Source of the DNA: Candidatus Atribacteria bacterium | Lineage (GTDB): Bacteria; Atribacterota; Atribacteria; Atribacterales; Atribacteraceae | NCBI GenBank assembly: GCA_026390275.1 | Contig: JAPLGF010000337.1 | Span: 7,731-13,475, forward strand | Reading direction: 5' to 3' | Length of the DNA: 5,745 bases | In this document: positions 1 to 5,745 of the stretch, one piece after another | Position numbering within the stretch: the stretch's first letter is position 1 | How the letters are laid out: every line of letters starts with the position of its first letter | The notes under the pieces: model-generated | Seen by the model: only the letters and a program-made list of their open reading frames with translations | Told to the model about the DNA's origin: nothing | The model's database searches: none | Made by a program: the position numbers and the translations under genes

Positions 1-737
1 AGCTGGTAACAGAAATTTTGCAGGTCCAAATCAATCGATAAAACCAAAGAATGTCGAAAACGGGGTGGTGAGGAGTCCAACATCCTGACGATTCTCCCCA
101 GTGCATCCACCTCAATTTTCCGATACCCCTTCTCTCCCCGCAGAATATTTTCATAGAAAAGTTCAATCCCATTCTTTCCCACTACATCTTCTCCATTATA
201 TTCTGCCTCATCAAATCGCCCTAATTCTTCGGCATTGATCTTACCGACATATCCTAATACATGGAAGACCGACTCCCCCGCCGGATAGGCCCGGCGGGGA
301 AAAGCTTCCAGCATGATGCCGGGAAGGTCTTTTTTGGCCTCCTCCACCCGTGCCAGTTCTTCTGACTGAATCTGAGAAGTTAAAATGATCTCCCCGGAAA
401 ACCGCTCTCGCAGGGGATCGTTCAGTGTTCTCCCTAAAATTCCTTCCAATTTTTGACGGGCTTCCTGTGGATCACCACTTCCGGGGAGAAGAATGGCAGC
501 AAAGCGGGGAACGTCCTGGGCTAATACTTTTCCGTCTCGATCATATATCGTTCCCCGGGGAGCCTGCAAGGGAATGACTCGGATTCGGTTCAAATCCGAT
601 TTTTTTTGATAAAGATTGAACTGAAAAACGCAGAGGTACCAGAGATTCAGCGCAAGAAAGAAAAATATTCCCACCCAAACCCAGGAAATAATTTCTAGAC
701 GATGATCGAAAATAATCCTCGGTTTCTCACTCCACAT
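1..737 (-). CDS. mrdA: Penicillin-binding protein 2 (elongasome transpeptidase), N-terminal part, runs off left edge
   Basis: PBP2 cross-links new peptidoglycan during lateral wall elongation and works with RodA and MreC/MreD at the inner membrane. I translated 245 complete codons without a stop. A short cytoplasmic N-terminus precedes one membrane segment (about residues 14-38). The class B PBP dimerisation domain follows: RGTIYDRDGKVLA at 61-73, RRAYPAG at 148-154, HVLGYVG at 159-165, GKNGIELFYENILRG at 187-201, and LSIDLDLQ at 233-240, which leads into the transpeptidase domain. The catalytic SxxK, SxN and KTG motifs lie beyond the left edge, so activity cannot be judged. The ATG is well fixed: AAAGGAG sits seven bases upstream. 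The gene overlaps the end of mreD by 11 nt, so it is last in the visible operon. FtsI/PBP3 is the main alternative, but the mreC-mreD context favours PBP2. Confidence 0.93.
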   Translation of the reverse strand, partial: MWSEKPRIIFDHRLEIISWVWVGIFFFLALNLWYLCVFQFNLYQKKSDLNRIRVIPLQAPRGTIYDRDGKVLAQDVPRFAAILLPGSGDPQEARQKLEGILGRTLNDPLRERFSGEIILTSQIQSEELARVEEAKKDLPGIMLEAFPRRAYPAGESVFHVLGYVGKINAEELGRFDEAEYNGEDVVGKNGIELFYENILRGEKGYRKIEVDALGRIVRMLDSSPPRFRHSLVLSIDLDLQNFCYQ

Positions 738-1221
738 CGCCTGTCTCCTTTACCGGAACAATGGTTTTCAAGAAATAAAAAAATAAAAAATTGACCAGGA
801 TGGAGATGGCGGCAATGAAAATATCCAGCACTTGAGAAATCCAAACCGTTTTTCCCAAATAATGAAAAAAAAACATGACCATTTCTTCTAAAACCGGAAC
901 CACTAAAAAATAACCCACAATCGAGGGTTGACTGGTGGAAAACAGAGAAACCCAGAGCGAGGTGATGCCAAAGAGAAAAATGGCGAGAAAGAGATGAATT
1001 CCAAATGGGGAAAAGGAAAATACATCCCATACCACCCCGGACAGGAGACAGGTGAACAGGCAAATGATCCATTTTTTCTCGGAAATATACAGGAAAAAAA
1101 TCAGCGAAGAAAGAAGACTGAATCCCGAGAAAGGGAGCCAGTAATACGTCAAAATGGTATCTTTCAAGAAAACGAGAGCAAAAAAAATAAAAAAAACCAG
1201 GACATATTTACTAATTGGCAT
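727..1221 (-). CDS. mreD: Rod shape-determining protein MreD
   Basis: MreD is an integral membrane component of the elongasome that binds MreC and helps organise RodA/PBP2. The 164-residue product is almost all hydrophobic, with likely membrane segments near residues 4-19, 33-47, 51-69, 75-93, 101-121 and 131-153. The stretch GVVWDVFSFSPFGIHLF at 62-78 resembles the family's conserved G-x-x-x-D-x-x-S/F-x-x-P-x-G core. Length matches the usual 160-180 residues. The open frame continues upstream to 1356, but that extension is out-of-frame mreC sequence and is not membrane-like. I chose the ATG at 1221, preceded by AAAGGGA five bases away. It overlaps mreC by 11 nt and mrdA by 11 nt. Sequence conservation in MreD is always low, so the call rests on topology, the core motif and the position between mreC and PBP2. 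Confidence 0.92.
   Translation of the reverse strand: MPISKYVLVFFIFFALVFLKDTILTYYWLPFSGFSLLSSLIFFLYISEKKWIICLFTCLLSGVVWDVFSFSPFGIHLFLAIFLFGITSLWVSLFSTSQPSIVGYFLVVPVLEEMVMFFFHYLGKTVWISQVLDIFIAAISILVNFLFFYFLKTIVPVKETGDVE
745..751 (-). promoter_or_regulatory. Ribosome binding site of mrdA
   Basis: AAAGGAG, complementary to the 16S rRNA tail, ends seven bases before the ATG at 737. It is the strongest Shine-Dalgarno sequence in the window. It lies inside the end of mreD and fixes the PBP2 start. Confidence 0.8.
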
Positions 1222-2029
1222 GACCGTCCCTTTCTTGCATCCCCCGAATGATAAACAGCTGTTCAAAACGGGAAAAATCACATTCGGGCTTGATGAGAAT
1301 GTCCTTGAATAACGTTCCTTCGTTATCCCGAACCGACAGCACTCTCCCAATGACAATCCCCCGGGGCGTACTGATCCCGAGTCCCGAAGTCACCACCATG
1401 TCCCCGGGTTGTACCTGGGAGGTCCGGTAAACATATTTCATTACGCAGAGACCCTTCCCGTCCCCTTCGACCACCCCAATATCCCTGGTACGCTGGATGA
1501 TGGCACCAGTCGCAATATCCGGACTGAGAATCAATCGAACGATGGAATAATTCGGATACACTTCCTCCACCCGTCCGACCAAACCATCATATGTTACTAA
1601 CGTCAAACCGGTCTGTACCTGATTCCCCTTCCCCTTATCGATGACGATCTTCCCCAACCAGTCATAGGGGTCCCGTCCCACTATCTGGGTGGGAATGACA
1701 GCAAAGGGCACTTTACTTTCAATATGGCTGGCGGCAATCTTCATGTGGAGTTCCCGAACCTGTTCATGGATCATCGAAAGTTCGTTCTGCAGCCGACCTA
1801 CTTCTTTTTGCAGTTCACTTTTCTCATCGATCAGTTGGTTTTTCGAGGAAAAATAATTAAAAAAGGAAGCCACTTCGCGGCGAACGACCATCCAACCCCG
1901 GTAGAATGGAATGGCGACGACCCGCATTTCCCCAAAAGAAGATGATACCTCCCGGCTGCGGTAGAAAAAGAAGATCAATTGAAAAGAAACTAAAAGAACG
2001 ATGAGAATGAAAATGACTCTTCTTTTCAT
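1211..2029 (-). CDS. mreC: Rod shape-determining protein MreC
   Basis: MreC is the bitopic scaffold that links the cytoplasmic MreB/MreD part of the elongasome to periplasmic PBP2 and activates it. The 272-residue product has the standard plan: short basic N-terminus (MKRR), one membrane helix at about 5-23, a charged helical or coiled-coil segment at about 62-98, then the two beta-barrel-like domains. Recognisable family stretches are GRDPYDWLGKIVIDKGKG at 118-135, TYDGLVGRVEEVYPNYS at 146-162 and GDMVVTSGLGISTPRG at 209-224. Length is typical. The start ATG shares an ATGA with the apbE stop (4-nt overlap). Its Shine-Dalgarno sequence is weak (AGAAAG), so translation probably depends on coupling to apbE. 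mreB is not found upstream, where it often sits; apbE takes that place. Confidence 0.95.
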   Translation of the reverse strand: MKRRVIFILIVLLVSFQLIFFFYRSREVSSSFGEMRVVAIPFYRGWMVVRREVASFFNYFSSKNQLIDEKSELQKEVGRLQNELSMIHEQVRELHMKIAASHIESKVPFAVIPTQIVGRDPYDWLGKIVIDKGKGNQVQTGLTLVTYDGLVGRVEEVYPNYSIVRLILSPDIATGAIIQRTRDIGVVEGDGKGLCVMKYVYRTSQVQPGDMVVTSGLGISTPRGIVIGRVLSVRDNEGTLFKDILIKPECDFSRFEQLFIIRGMQERDGHAN

Positions 2030-3006
2030 TTTTTTAATCTTTCTGACGAGAGGGGATGAAAGATCTGACGTGCTCTCTCATTCAAGGTGATGTTTCCTGC
2101 GGCAGTGATTCCAATGATGGCAACTCTCGGAAAACGTCTTTCCACTTCCGGAATGAAGACTTTCCCTCCCACCATGACTGCAGTGGATAAAACATCGGCT
2201 TCCGTAGCATTGGAATCAATGATGGTCACGCTGGCAAAATCCCGACCGGGATACCCGGTGTAGGGGTTGAGAATATGATAGTACCGGAACCCTTCCTTTT
2301 CAAAAAAACGAAAATAATCCCCCGATGTGGATACCGCGAGGTCCTGGATCTCCACTGTCCCGATGAGACCAGTAGAGCGAGGATGCATGATACCAACCCG
2401 AAAGGGGCGACCCCACCCATAAACCGTTCCTCCGGCATTGACCAGGGCATGGGATACTCCTTTACTTTTCAAAAATAAAACCATCCGGTCCACCAAATAC
2501 CCCTTGGCAATTCCTCCCAAATCGATTTTTCCTTCCCCCCGAATCATCACCTCATGACCAAGAGGGTTCATGTCAATGCGAGTTCGGGAGACCTGTTCGA
2601 CCATATCGTGAAGAAGGCGAGGGGGGGGGACTGCTGGCCGATCAGAGAATCCCCACAGATCCATGAGAGGGGCTACCAGGCAATTGAAAAATCCCTCGGT
2701 CTTTCCAGATAAAACCACCGCTTTCTCAATCAGATCGTACGAAACCTCGTCGATGGGAACAGGCTGGGAGGAGTGGTTGATGATCCAAACCATACTTTCC
2801 GGAGAAAAACGATCCCAGAGGACATCATACTCTTGTACCATCTGATGGAGATCCGGTGAGAGGGATTCGAACCGAGCGGGGATATCGACTTCTATCCAGG
2901 TATCGAAACCGGAGTACAGGTGATGCTGGAGTGAATTCCATCGAACCACCATCACCAGGATCATTATCGCCATGCCGATTAGGATGGGAAAAAGGAATTT
3001 TTTCAT
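2026..3006 (-). CDS. apbE: FAD:protein FMN transferase (ApbE family), membrane-anchored
   Basis: ApbE enzymes use FAD to attach FMN covalently to Ser/Thr of target proteins such as Rnf, Nqr and extracytoplasmic FMN-binding domains. The 326-residue product begins with a hydrophobic helix (about 4-22). There is no lipobox cysteine, so it looks like a signal anchor with the enzyme outside the cytoplasm. Core motifs: DLGGIAKGYLVD at 162-173, VNAGG at 189-193, STSGDYFR at 226-233, HILNPYTGYP at 244-253 and ATEADVLSTA at 267-276, the last carrying the expected metal-site Asp and Thr. Thr194 follows AGG where Asn or Asp is common. The open frame allows a TTG at 3045, but the ATG at 3006 forms an ATGA overlap with the amrS stop and starts right before the membrane helix, so I prefer it. 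A C9 tract encodes part of Pro127-129. No flavinylation target is seen in the window. Confidence 0.93.
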   Translation of the reverse strand: MKKFLFPILIGMAIMILVMVVRWNSLQHHLYSGFDTWIEVDIPARFESLSPDLHQMVQEYDVLWDRFSPESMVWIINHSSQPVPIDEVSYDLIEKAVVLSGKTEGFFNCLVAPLMDLWGFSDRPAVPPPRLLHDMVEQVSRTRIDMNPLGHEVMIRGEGKIDLGGIAKGYLVDRMVLFLKSKGVSHALVNAGGTVYGWGRPFRVGIMHPRSTGLIGTVEIQDLAVSTSGDYFRFFEKEGFRYYHILNPYTGYPGRDFASVTIIDSNATEADVLSTAVMVGGKVFIPEVERRFPRVAIIGITAAGNITLNERARQIFHPLSSERLKK

Positions 3007-4004
3007 CCGTTCCAGATTGGCAGGACTCTTCCACAATTCCGACAACGATTGTGCAGAAGTCCACCGGTATCAATGGAATATCCTTGCCGGCTCACCACCT
3101 TTTCTCCACAAAAAGGGCACCTGGTACATTGGCTTTCACCAAATTCCACATTTCCTAAATAAACAAAACGGAGTTTTTTTCGACCGATCTGATACGCCCG
3201 CTCCAAGGTGGTTCCCGGGGTGGGGGAAACGTTCAGACGAAAAGCCGGAAAGAAGCGGGAAAAATGGAGAGGAATGTCAGGACTGAGAGAAGCGATAAAA
3301 CTAACCAGTTGTTCGATAAGCTCGGTTTGATCATTGAGTCCCGGAATAAGTAAATTGGTCACTTCCACATGAACTCCCGCCTGCACACTGAGCTCAATGG
3401 TTCGTAATACCGGAGACAAGGACCCACCACAGGTCACTCGATAGAAATGATCGTCCATGGATTTCAAGTCAATATTCATGGCATCAATATAAGGAAGGAT
3501 TCCCCGAAGTGGTTCTTCTTCGACATACCCATTGGTGACGAGAACGTTGGACAAATTCTTCTGATGAATCAACCGAGCGGTATCTCGGACGAATTCCCAC
3601 CAAATGAATGGTTCATTATAGGTATAGGCCAACCCGATCGAATGTTCTGCCACGACCCTCTGGAGCAGCTTTTCCGGATCCCATGATTCCAGCACGAAGT
3701 CGTCCATTCCCTTTTGTGAAATCTCCCAGTTCTGACAAAATTGACAGCGTAAATTGCATCCCACACTTCCAATGGACAAAATATTGCGCCCGGGAAAAAA
3801 ATGATAGAGAGGTTTCTTCTCCACCGGATCGAGGTGGATTGATACCACTTTTCCATAGGTGAGGGCGTAGAGTACTCCCTCCCGGTTTTGGCGAACCCGG
3901 CAGAGCCCGGTGTCGTTATCAGTAAGAAGACAATGATGAGGACAGAGTTGACAACGGACTTTTTGCTCGTCTTCCTTTTCCCAAAAAAGAGCTTTTTTGA
4001 TCAT
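3003..4004 (-). CDS. amrS: AmmeMemoRadiSam system radical SAM enzyme (AmrS)
   Basis: This is a radical SAM protein of the group that co-occurs with AMMECR1 and Memo proteins; its substrate is not known to me. The 333-residue product has an N-terminal cysteine cluster (C18, C21, C25, C35). The family-typical EKKPLYHFFPG follows at 62-72. The radical SAM 4Fe-4S motif CNLRCQFC lies at 83-90 (CxxxCxxC) and is followed by QNW. YTYNEPFIW and the MNIDLKSMD stretch fit the downstream barrel strands, as in pyruvate formate-lyase activating enzyme relatives. A C-terminal zinc-ribbon-like set (C293, C296, C299, C321, C324) could hold zinc or another cluster. The ATG directly abuts the amrA TGA, with GGGAG six bases upstream. 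Older annotation would call it a PFL-activating enzyme homologue, but the adjacent AMMECR1 gene and no glycyl radical enzyme nearby argue for AmrS. Confidence 0.94.
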   Translation of the reverse strand: MIKKALFWEKEDEQKVRCQLCPHHCLLTDNDTGLCRVRQNREGVLYALTYGKVVSIHLDPVEKKPLYHFFPGRNILSIGSVGCNLRCQFCQNWEISQKGMDDFVLESWDPEKLLQRVVAEHSIGLAYTYNEPFIWWEFVRDTARLIHQKNLSNVLVTNGYVEEEPLRGILPYIDAMNIDLKSMDDHFYRVTCGGSLSPVLRTIELSVQAGVHVEVTNLLIPGLNDQTELIEQLVSFIASLSPDIPLHFSRFFPAFRLNVSPTPGTTLERAYQIGRKKLRFVYLGNVEFGESQCTRCPFCGEKVVSRQGYSIDTGGLLHNRCRNCGRVLPIWNG

Positions 4005-4574
4005 TCACAACTCCCGGCCGGACGGTTCTTCCCGATACCGTTCCACCCGAAAACGGAGAATCTCAACCGGTTCCGATGGTCGGATCCCCGCTTTCCTGCG
4101 AGCGATGTGAAGTTGCTCTTCGACAGTATCCACTCCCTCCAGATCCGGAAGAAGGAGTCCCTTTCTCCATCCACTTTGAACGATCACTCCGTACACTTTG
4201 GGATCCAGCTCCCGCGGCGATTCCGCCTTCTCTGGCTCGGTTAAAACATCCACTGAAAGAGTGATTGACGAAAGTTCGTTCAGATTGACCGGGGAAAAAC
4301 GGGGATCCTCCGTCGCTGCACTCACCGCGTTACGGATCACTTCCTGTAGCAGATTATCATATTGAGGAAGAAATGTTCCGATACATCCCCGGAGATCCCC
4401 GTTTTTTTTCAGGGAGACAAATGCCCCATTTCGCCGGGTGAGTAAATCGGGATGAACTTCACCGGGAAAAGGGAGAGACATGACTTCACCATGTTGCAGG
4501 TAATATACAATCGATTTTCGGGCGATGGTGGTGATATCCTTCCCGAAATCAGTCCGACTTTCTTTCACTCCCAT
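4005..4574 (-). CDS. amrA: AmmeMemoRadiSam system protein A (AMMECR1 domain)
   Basis: This is a single-domain AMMECR1 protein of 189 residues, close to the usual bacterial length and likely cytoplasmic. The biochemical role of the family is not established. Signature motifs are the near-invariant LRGCIG at 61-66, SAATEDPRF at 85-93 and a C-terminal GLLLPDLEGVDTVEEQL followed by KAGI. The last block normally carries a Cys before KAG(L/I); here it is ARRKAGI. An upstream TTG at 4616 would extend it by 14 residues, but it has no ribosome binding site. The ATG at 4574 follows AGAGGGTG at good spacing, so I chose it. It overlaps the end of the upstream nuclease gene by 26 nt and abuts amrS with no gap. 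The third member of the named system, Memo (protein B), is not in the window. Confidence 0.94.
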   Translation of the reverse strand: MGVKESRTDFGKDITTIARKSIVYYLQHGEVMSLPFPGEVHPDLLTRRNGAFVSLKKNGDLRGCIGTFLPQYDNLLQEVIRNAVSAATEDPRFSPVNLNELSSITLSVDVLTEPEKAESPRELDPKVYGVIVQSGWRKGLLLPDLEGVDTVEEQLHIARRKAGIRPSEPVEILRFRVERYREEPSGREL

Positions 4575-4983
4575 AGCTTTCACCCTCTTTCTGATGGGCA
4601 AGAAAACGTTTTCCAATCACCACTGCGGAAAGGTCATCGTAGGGAACACCAGGGTGAAGTAACGATATGGGGAATACTCTCCTCCATCCCCGGGGGGGAT
4701 TCATTTGAAAGAAAAGTCTTCGAGCCTCTTCCGAACTATATTTCTCATCAATCACCTGGTACTCCACGGGCAAGGCCTTACATACCTCGATAATAAAGGA
4801 CTTTCCGGTGCTATCTCCCACCACGATGGTCTGTACGGAGAATTTCTGGAGAAGTTTCTCAATGGTTTCTTTCATGTCCTTCGTCAAACGGATCTCACGA
4901 AAGAGGATCTCTCCATCGTATTGTAACACCGCCACCCCACATTTGACGCTTCCAGGATCCACCACCAGAATAGATTGTCCCAT
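4549..4983 (-). CDS. RuvC/YqgF-like RNase H-fold nuclease (pre-16S rRNA processing nuclease / putative resolvase family)
   Basis: The product from the ATG at 4983 has 144 residues, the usual YqgF size. It opens with SILVVDPGSVKCGVAVL, the first beta strand and DxG motif (Asp9) of RuvC-like nucleases. Next come TIVVGDSTG (about 52-60), VIDEKYSSEEARRLFF (Glu80 in the expected acidic position) and YDDLSAVVIGKRFL (Asp116/Asp117). So all three acidic clusters of the fold are present. Canonical YqgF processes the 16S rRNA 5' end. This protein has an extra PPRGWRR block at 96-102, so it may be a distinct subgroup; rRNA processing or recombination are both inferences. Start is uncertain: no good Shine-Dalgarno sits at the ATG, while GGAGG lies about 27 nt upstream. 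A TTG at 5019 would add 12 residues. The gene is first in the seven-gene run and overlaps amrA by 26 nt. Confidence 0.82.
   Translation of the reverse strand: MGQSILVVDPGSVKCGVAVLQYDGEILFREIRLTKDMKETIEKLLQKFSVQTIVVGDSTGKSFIIEVCKALPVEYQVIDEKYSSEEARRLFFQMNPPRGWRRVFPISLLHPGVPYDDLSAVVIGKRFLAHQKEGESYGSERKSD
4581..4588 (-). promoter_or_regulatory. Ribosome binding site of amrA
   Basis: AGAGGGTG lies six bases before the ATG at 4574, inside the coding end of the preceding nuclease gene. It decides the start in favour of that ATG over the in-frame TTG at 4616. Confidence 0.6.
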
Positions 4984-5100
4984 GCCTGGTATTGTAACCG
5001 CAACTTCACCCTCCGACAAGGAAGAGGAAAAGAAAAGGGTGGCACTGATGATTCCATTGAAAATACGTTGAAAAAATGGGGAATTGGTTAAGACCGGGAA

Positions 5101-5121
5101 TCGTGAGTCGTAAGTCGTGAA
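5101..5121. repeat. Heptanucleotide tandem repeat, three units of TCGTRAR
   Basis: Plus strand reads TCGTGAG, TCGTAAG, TCGTGAA in exact 7-nt register, then a degraded fourth unit (TAGTTTA). Heptamer arrays of this kind occur in intergenic DNA of several bacterial groups. No function is evident. Confidence 0.7.
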
Positions 5122-5200
5122 TAGTTTAAAATTTTTTGAGATGTTGAGTTGAAAAAGATATTCTCCGATACCTTAAAATGACCACCCTCAAGGAATTTTC

Positions 5201-5216
5201 CCCTTTGGTGAAAGGG
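5201..5216. repeat. Inverted repeat (6-bp stem, 4-nt loop) with an alternative longer-range pairing
   Basis: CCCTTT and AAAGGG flank a GGTG loop. The right arm can instead pair outward: CACCCT at 5183-5188 complements AGGGTG at 5213-5218, so the two stems exclude each other. There is no T run on either side, so it is not a classic intrinsic terminator. It could be part of an intergenic repeat or a leader structure. Confidence 0.45.
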
Positions 5217-5309
5217 TGATACCGGGGGATTCGATTCAACCATGCCAGTTCACCTATAATGTGATTTTTCATTCCTCCACCGGTACCAGGAACTAGCATG
5301 GTTGACTGA

Positions 5310-5745
5310 TTACATCTTTTCGCGGCAGGTATAATGCGTGTGGAGAAGATGGTGGGCCTTTTCGCTGTTCGGTTCGCCCAAAAATTCTTCGTACAGCAGT
5401 TTCACGGCGGGATTCTCATGAGATTTCCTCATGGGGAGATGTCGATCCACTTCATAGATCGATTCGATTCGTTGGAGACGAATGTCCAGGTTCGTGGGAA
5501 TAGGTTGCCCTCCACCACCGATACATCCTCCCGGACAGGCCATGATCTCAATGAAATGGTATTTGGACTCGCCGGTCTTGACGATATCCATCAACTTCCG
5601 GGCGTTGCCCAAACCATTGGCGACGACAACGTTCACTTCCATGCCATTGATCTGGATGGTGGATTCTTTTACCCCTTCAATGCCTCGTACATCGTTGAAA
5701 TCAACTTGAGCTAAGGTCTCGCCGGTGAGTACTTCATAGACCGTA
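5310..5745 (-). CDS. hydA: [FeFe] hydrogenase catalytic subunit, C-terminal part, runs off right edge
   Basis: This is the end of an iron-only hydrogenase, which interconverts H2 with protons and electrons. Only the last 144 residues are visible; the frame is open to the right edge. The third H-cluster motif, EIMACPGGCIGGGGQP, is intact and carries both cysteines (70 and 74 of the visible part) that ligate the [4Fe-4S]/2Fe cluster. The tail has the small-subunit-like helix region: RKSHENPAVKLLYEEFLG, then HHLLHTHY and a short end. Such a tail is typical of catalytic subunits of NAD(P)-linked multimeric, often bifurcating, hydrogenases (HndD/HydA type). The L1 and L2 motifs and the N-terminal Fe-S domains lie outside the window, so the exact class and partners cannot be seen. 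It is on the same strand as the downstream operon but separated by about 330 bp, so it is probably a separate unit. Confidence 0.93.
   Translation of the reverse strand, partial: TVYEVLTGETLAQVDFNDVRGIEGVKESTIQINGMEVNVVVANGLGNARKLMDIVKTGESKYHFIEIMACPGGCIGGGGQPIPTNLDIRLQRIESIYEVDRHLPMRKSHENPAVKLLYEEFLGEPNSEKAHHLLHTHYTCREKM

Larger units (their letters stand above)
4984..5309. other. Intergenic region between the hydrogenase and the yqgF-amr-apbE-mre operon
   Basis: This stretch of about 326 bp holds no gene I can support. The operon promoter should be here, but I see no convincing minus-strand -35/-10 pair. No hairpin followed by a T run is visible after the hydrogenase stop, so read-through into the operon is possible. 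It contains an inverted repeat (5201-5216) with a competing longer-range pairing, a heptamer tandem repeat (5101-5121), and a minus-strand open frame of 48 codons (5126-5272). That frame begins with an ATG only one or two bases after GGAGG and has no recognisable domain. Upstream of the nuclease gene the frame stays open to about 5172 without an ATG or GTG. Confidence 0.7.

Noticed and set aside
928..1251. Plus-strand open frame of 107 codons opposite mreD
   Set aside because: It is very Lys/Glu/Asn rich because it is the antisense of the hydrophobic MreD gene; it shows no domain and is a shadow.
1222..1356. 45-residue N-terminal extension of mreD
   Set aside because: It is mreC sequence read in another frame, is not membrane-like, and the ATG at 1221 has its own ribosome binding site.
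4400..4409. A AAA AAC-type slippery run in amrA just before the LRGCIG motif
   Set aside because: A -1 shift would stop after about 22 codons and destroy the conserved domain, no stable downstream structure is evident, and the zero frame is fully conserved, so programmed frameshifting is unlikely.
5255..5260. TATAAT on the plus strand as a promoter -10 box
   Set aside because: No -35 at 16-18 nt spacing, and it would drive antisense transcription into the hydrogenase gene. A second TATAAT at 5330-5335 lies within hydrogenase coding sequence.
5126..5272. 48-codon minus-strand open frame in the intergenic region
   Set aside because: Not called as a gene: no recognisable domain, ribosome binding site too close to the ATG, and the sequence is better explained as structured or repeated DNA.
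5275..5295. Possible terminator hairpin (TTCCT/AGGAA) after the hydrogenase stop
   Set aside because: The stem is only five pairs with a large loop and is not followed by a T run, so it does not qualify as an intrinsic terminator.

Overview
The window reads almost entirely on the minus strand and looks like the chromosome of an anaerobic, H2-metabolising, rod-shaped bacterium. The evidence is the C-terminus of a multisubunit-type [FeFe] hydrogenase at the right edge and elongasome genes (mreC, mreD, PBP2) at the left. The phylum cannot be fixed from this sequence. The gene mix and moderate GC would fit Atribacterota or deep-branching Firmicutes-like anaerobes, but that is only a guess.

Layout in transcription order (right to left): (1) the 3' end of an [FeFe] hydrogenase catalytic subunit, entering from the right edge and ending at 5310; (2) an intergenic region of about 330 bp with hairpin-forming sequence, a heptanucleotide tandem repeat and no convincing promoter or terminator; (3) a seven-gene run in which each gene abuts or overlaps the next: a RuvC-fold YqgF-like nuclease (4549-4983), amrA/AMMECR1 (4005-4574), amrS radical SAM (3003-4004), a membrane-anchored ApbE flavin transferase (2026-3006), mreC (1211-2029), mreD (727-1221) and the N-terminal third of PBP2/mrdA (running off the left edge, 1-737). 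Junctions are 26-nt overlap, TGA/ATG abutment, ATGA, ATGA, 11-nt overlap and 11-nt overlap, so this is very probably one translationally coupled operon.

The last three genes build the lateral-wall elongation machine: MreC and MreD are its membrane scaffold and PBP2 its transpeptidase. The upstream genes are conserved but poorly understood (AmmeMemoRadiSam components, YqgF-like nuclease) or concern flavin modification (ApbE). The Memo/AmrB partner, mreB and rodA are not in the window. The PBP2 gene has no stop codon inside the window, so it is easily missed; it is supported by continuous translation of positions 1-737 and a strong ribosome binding site.
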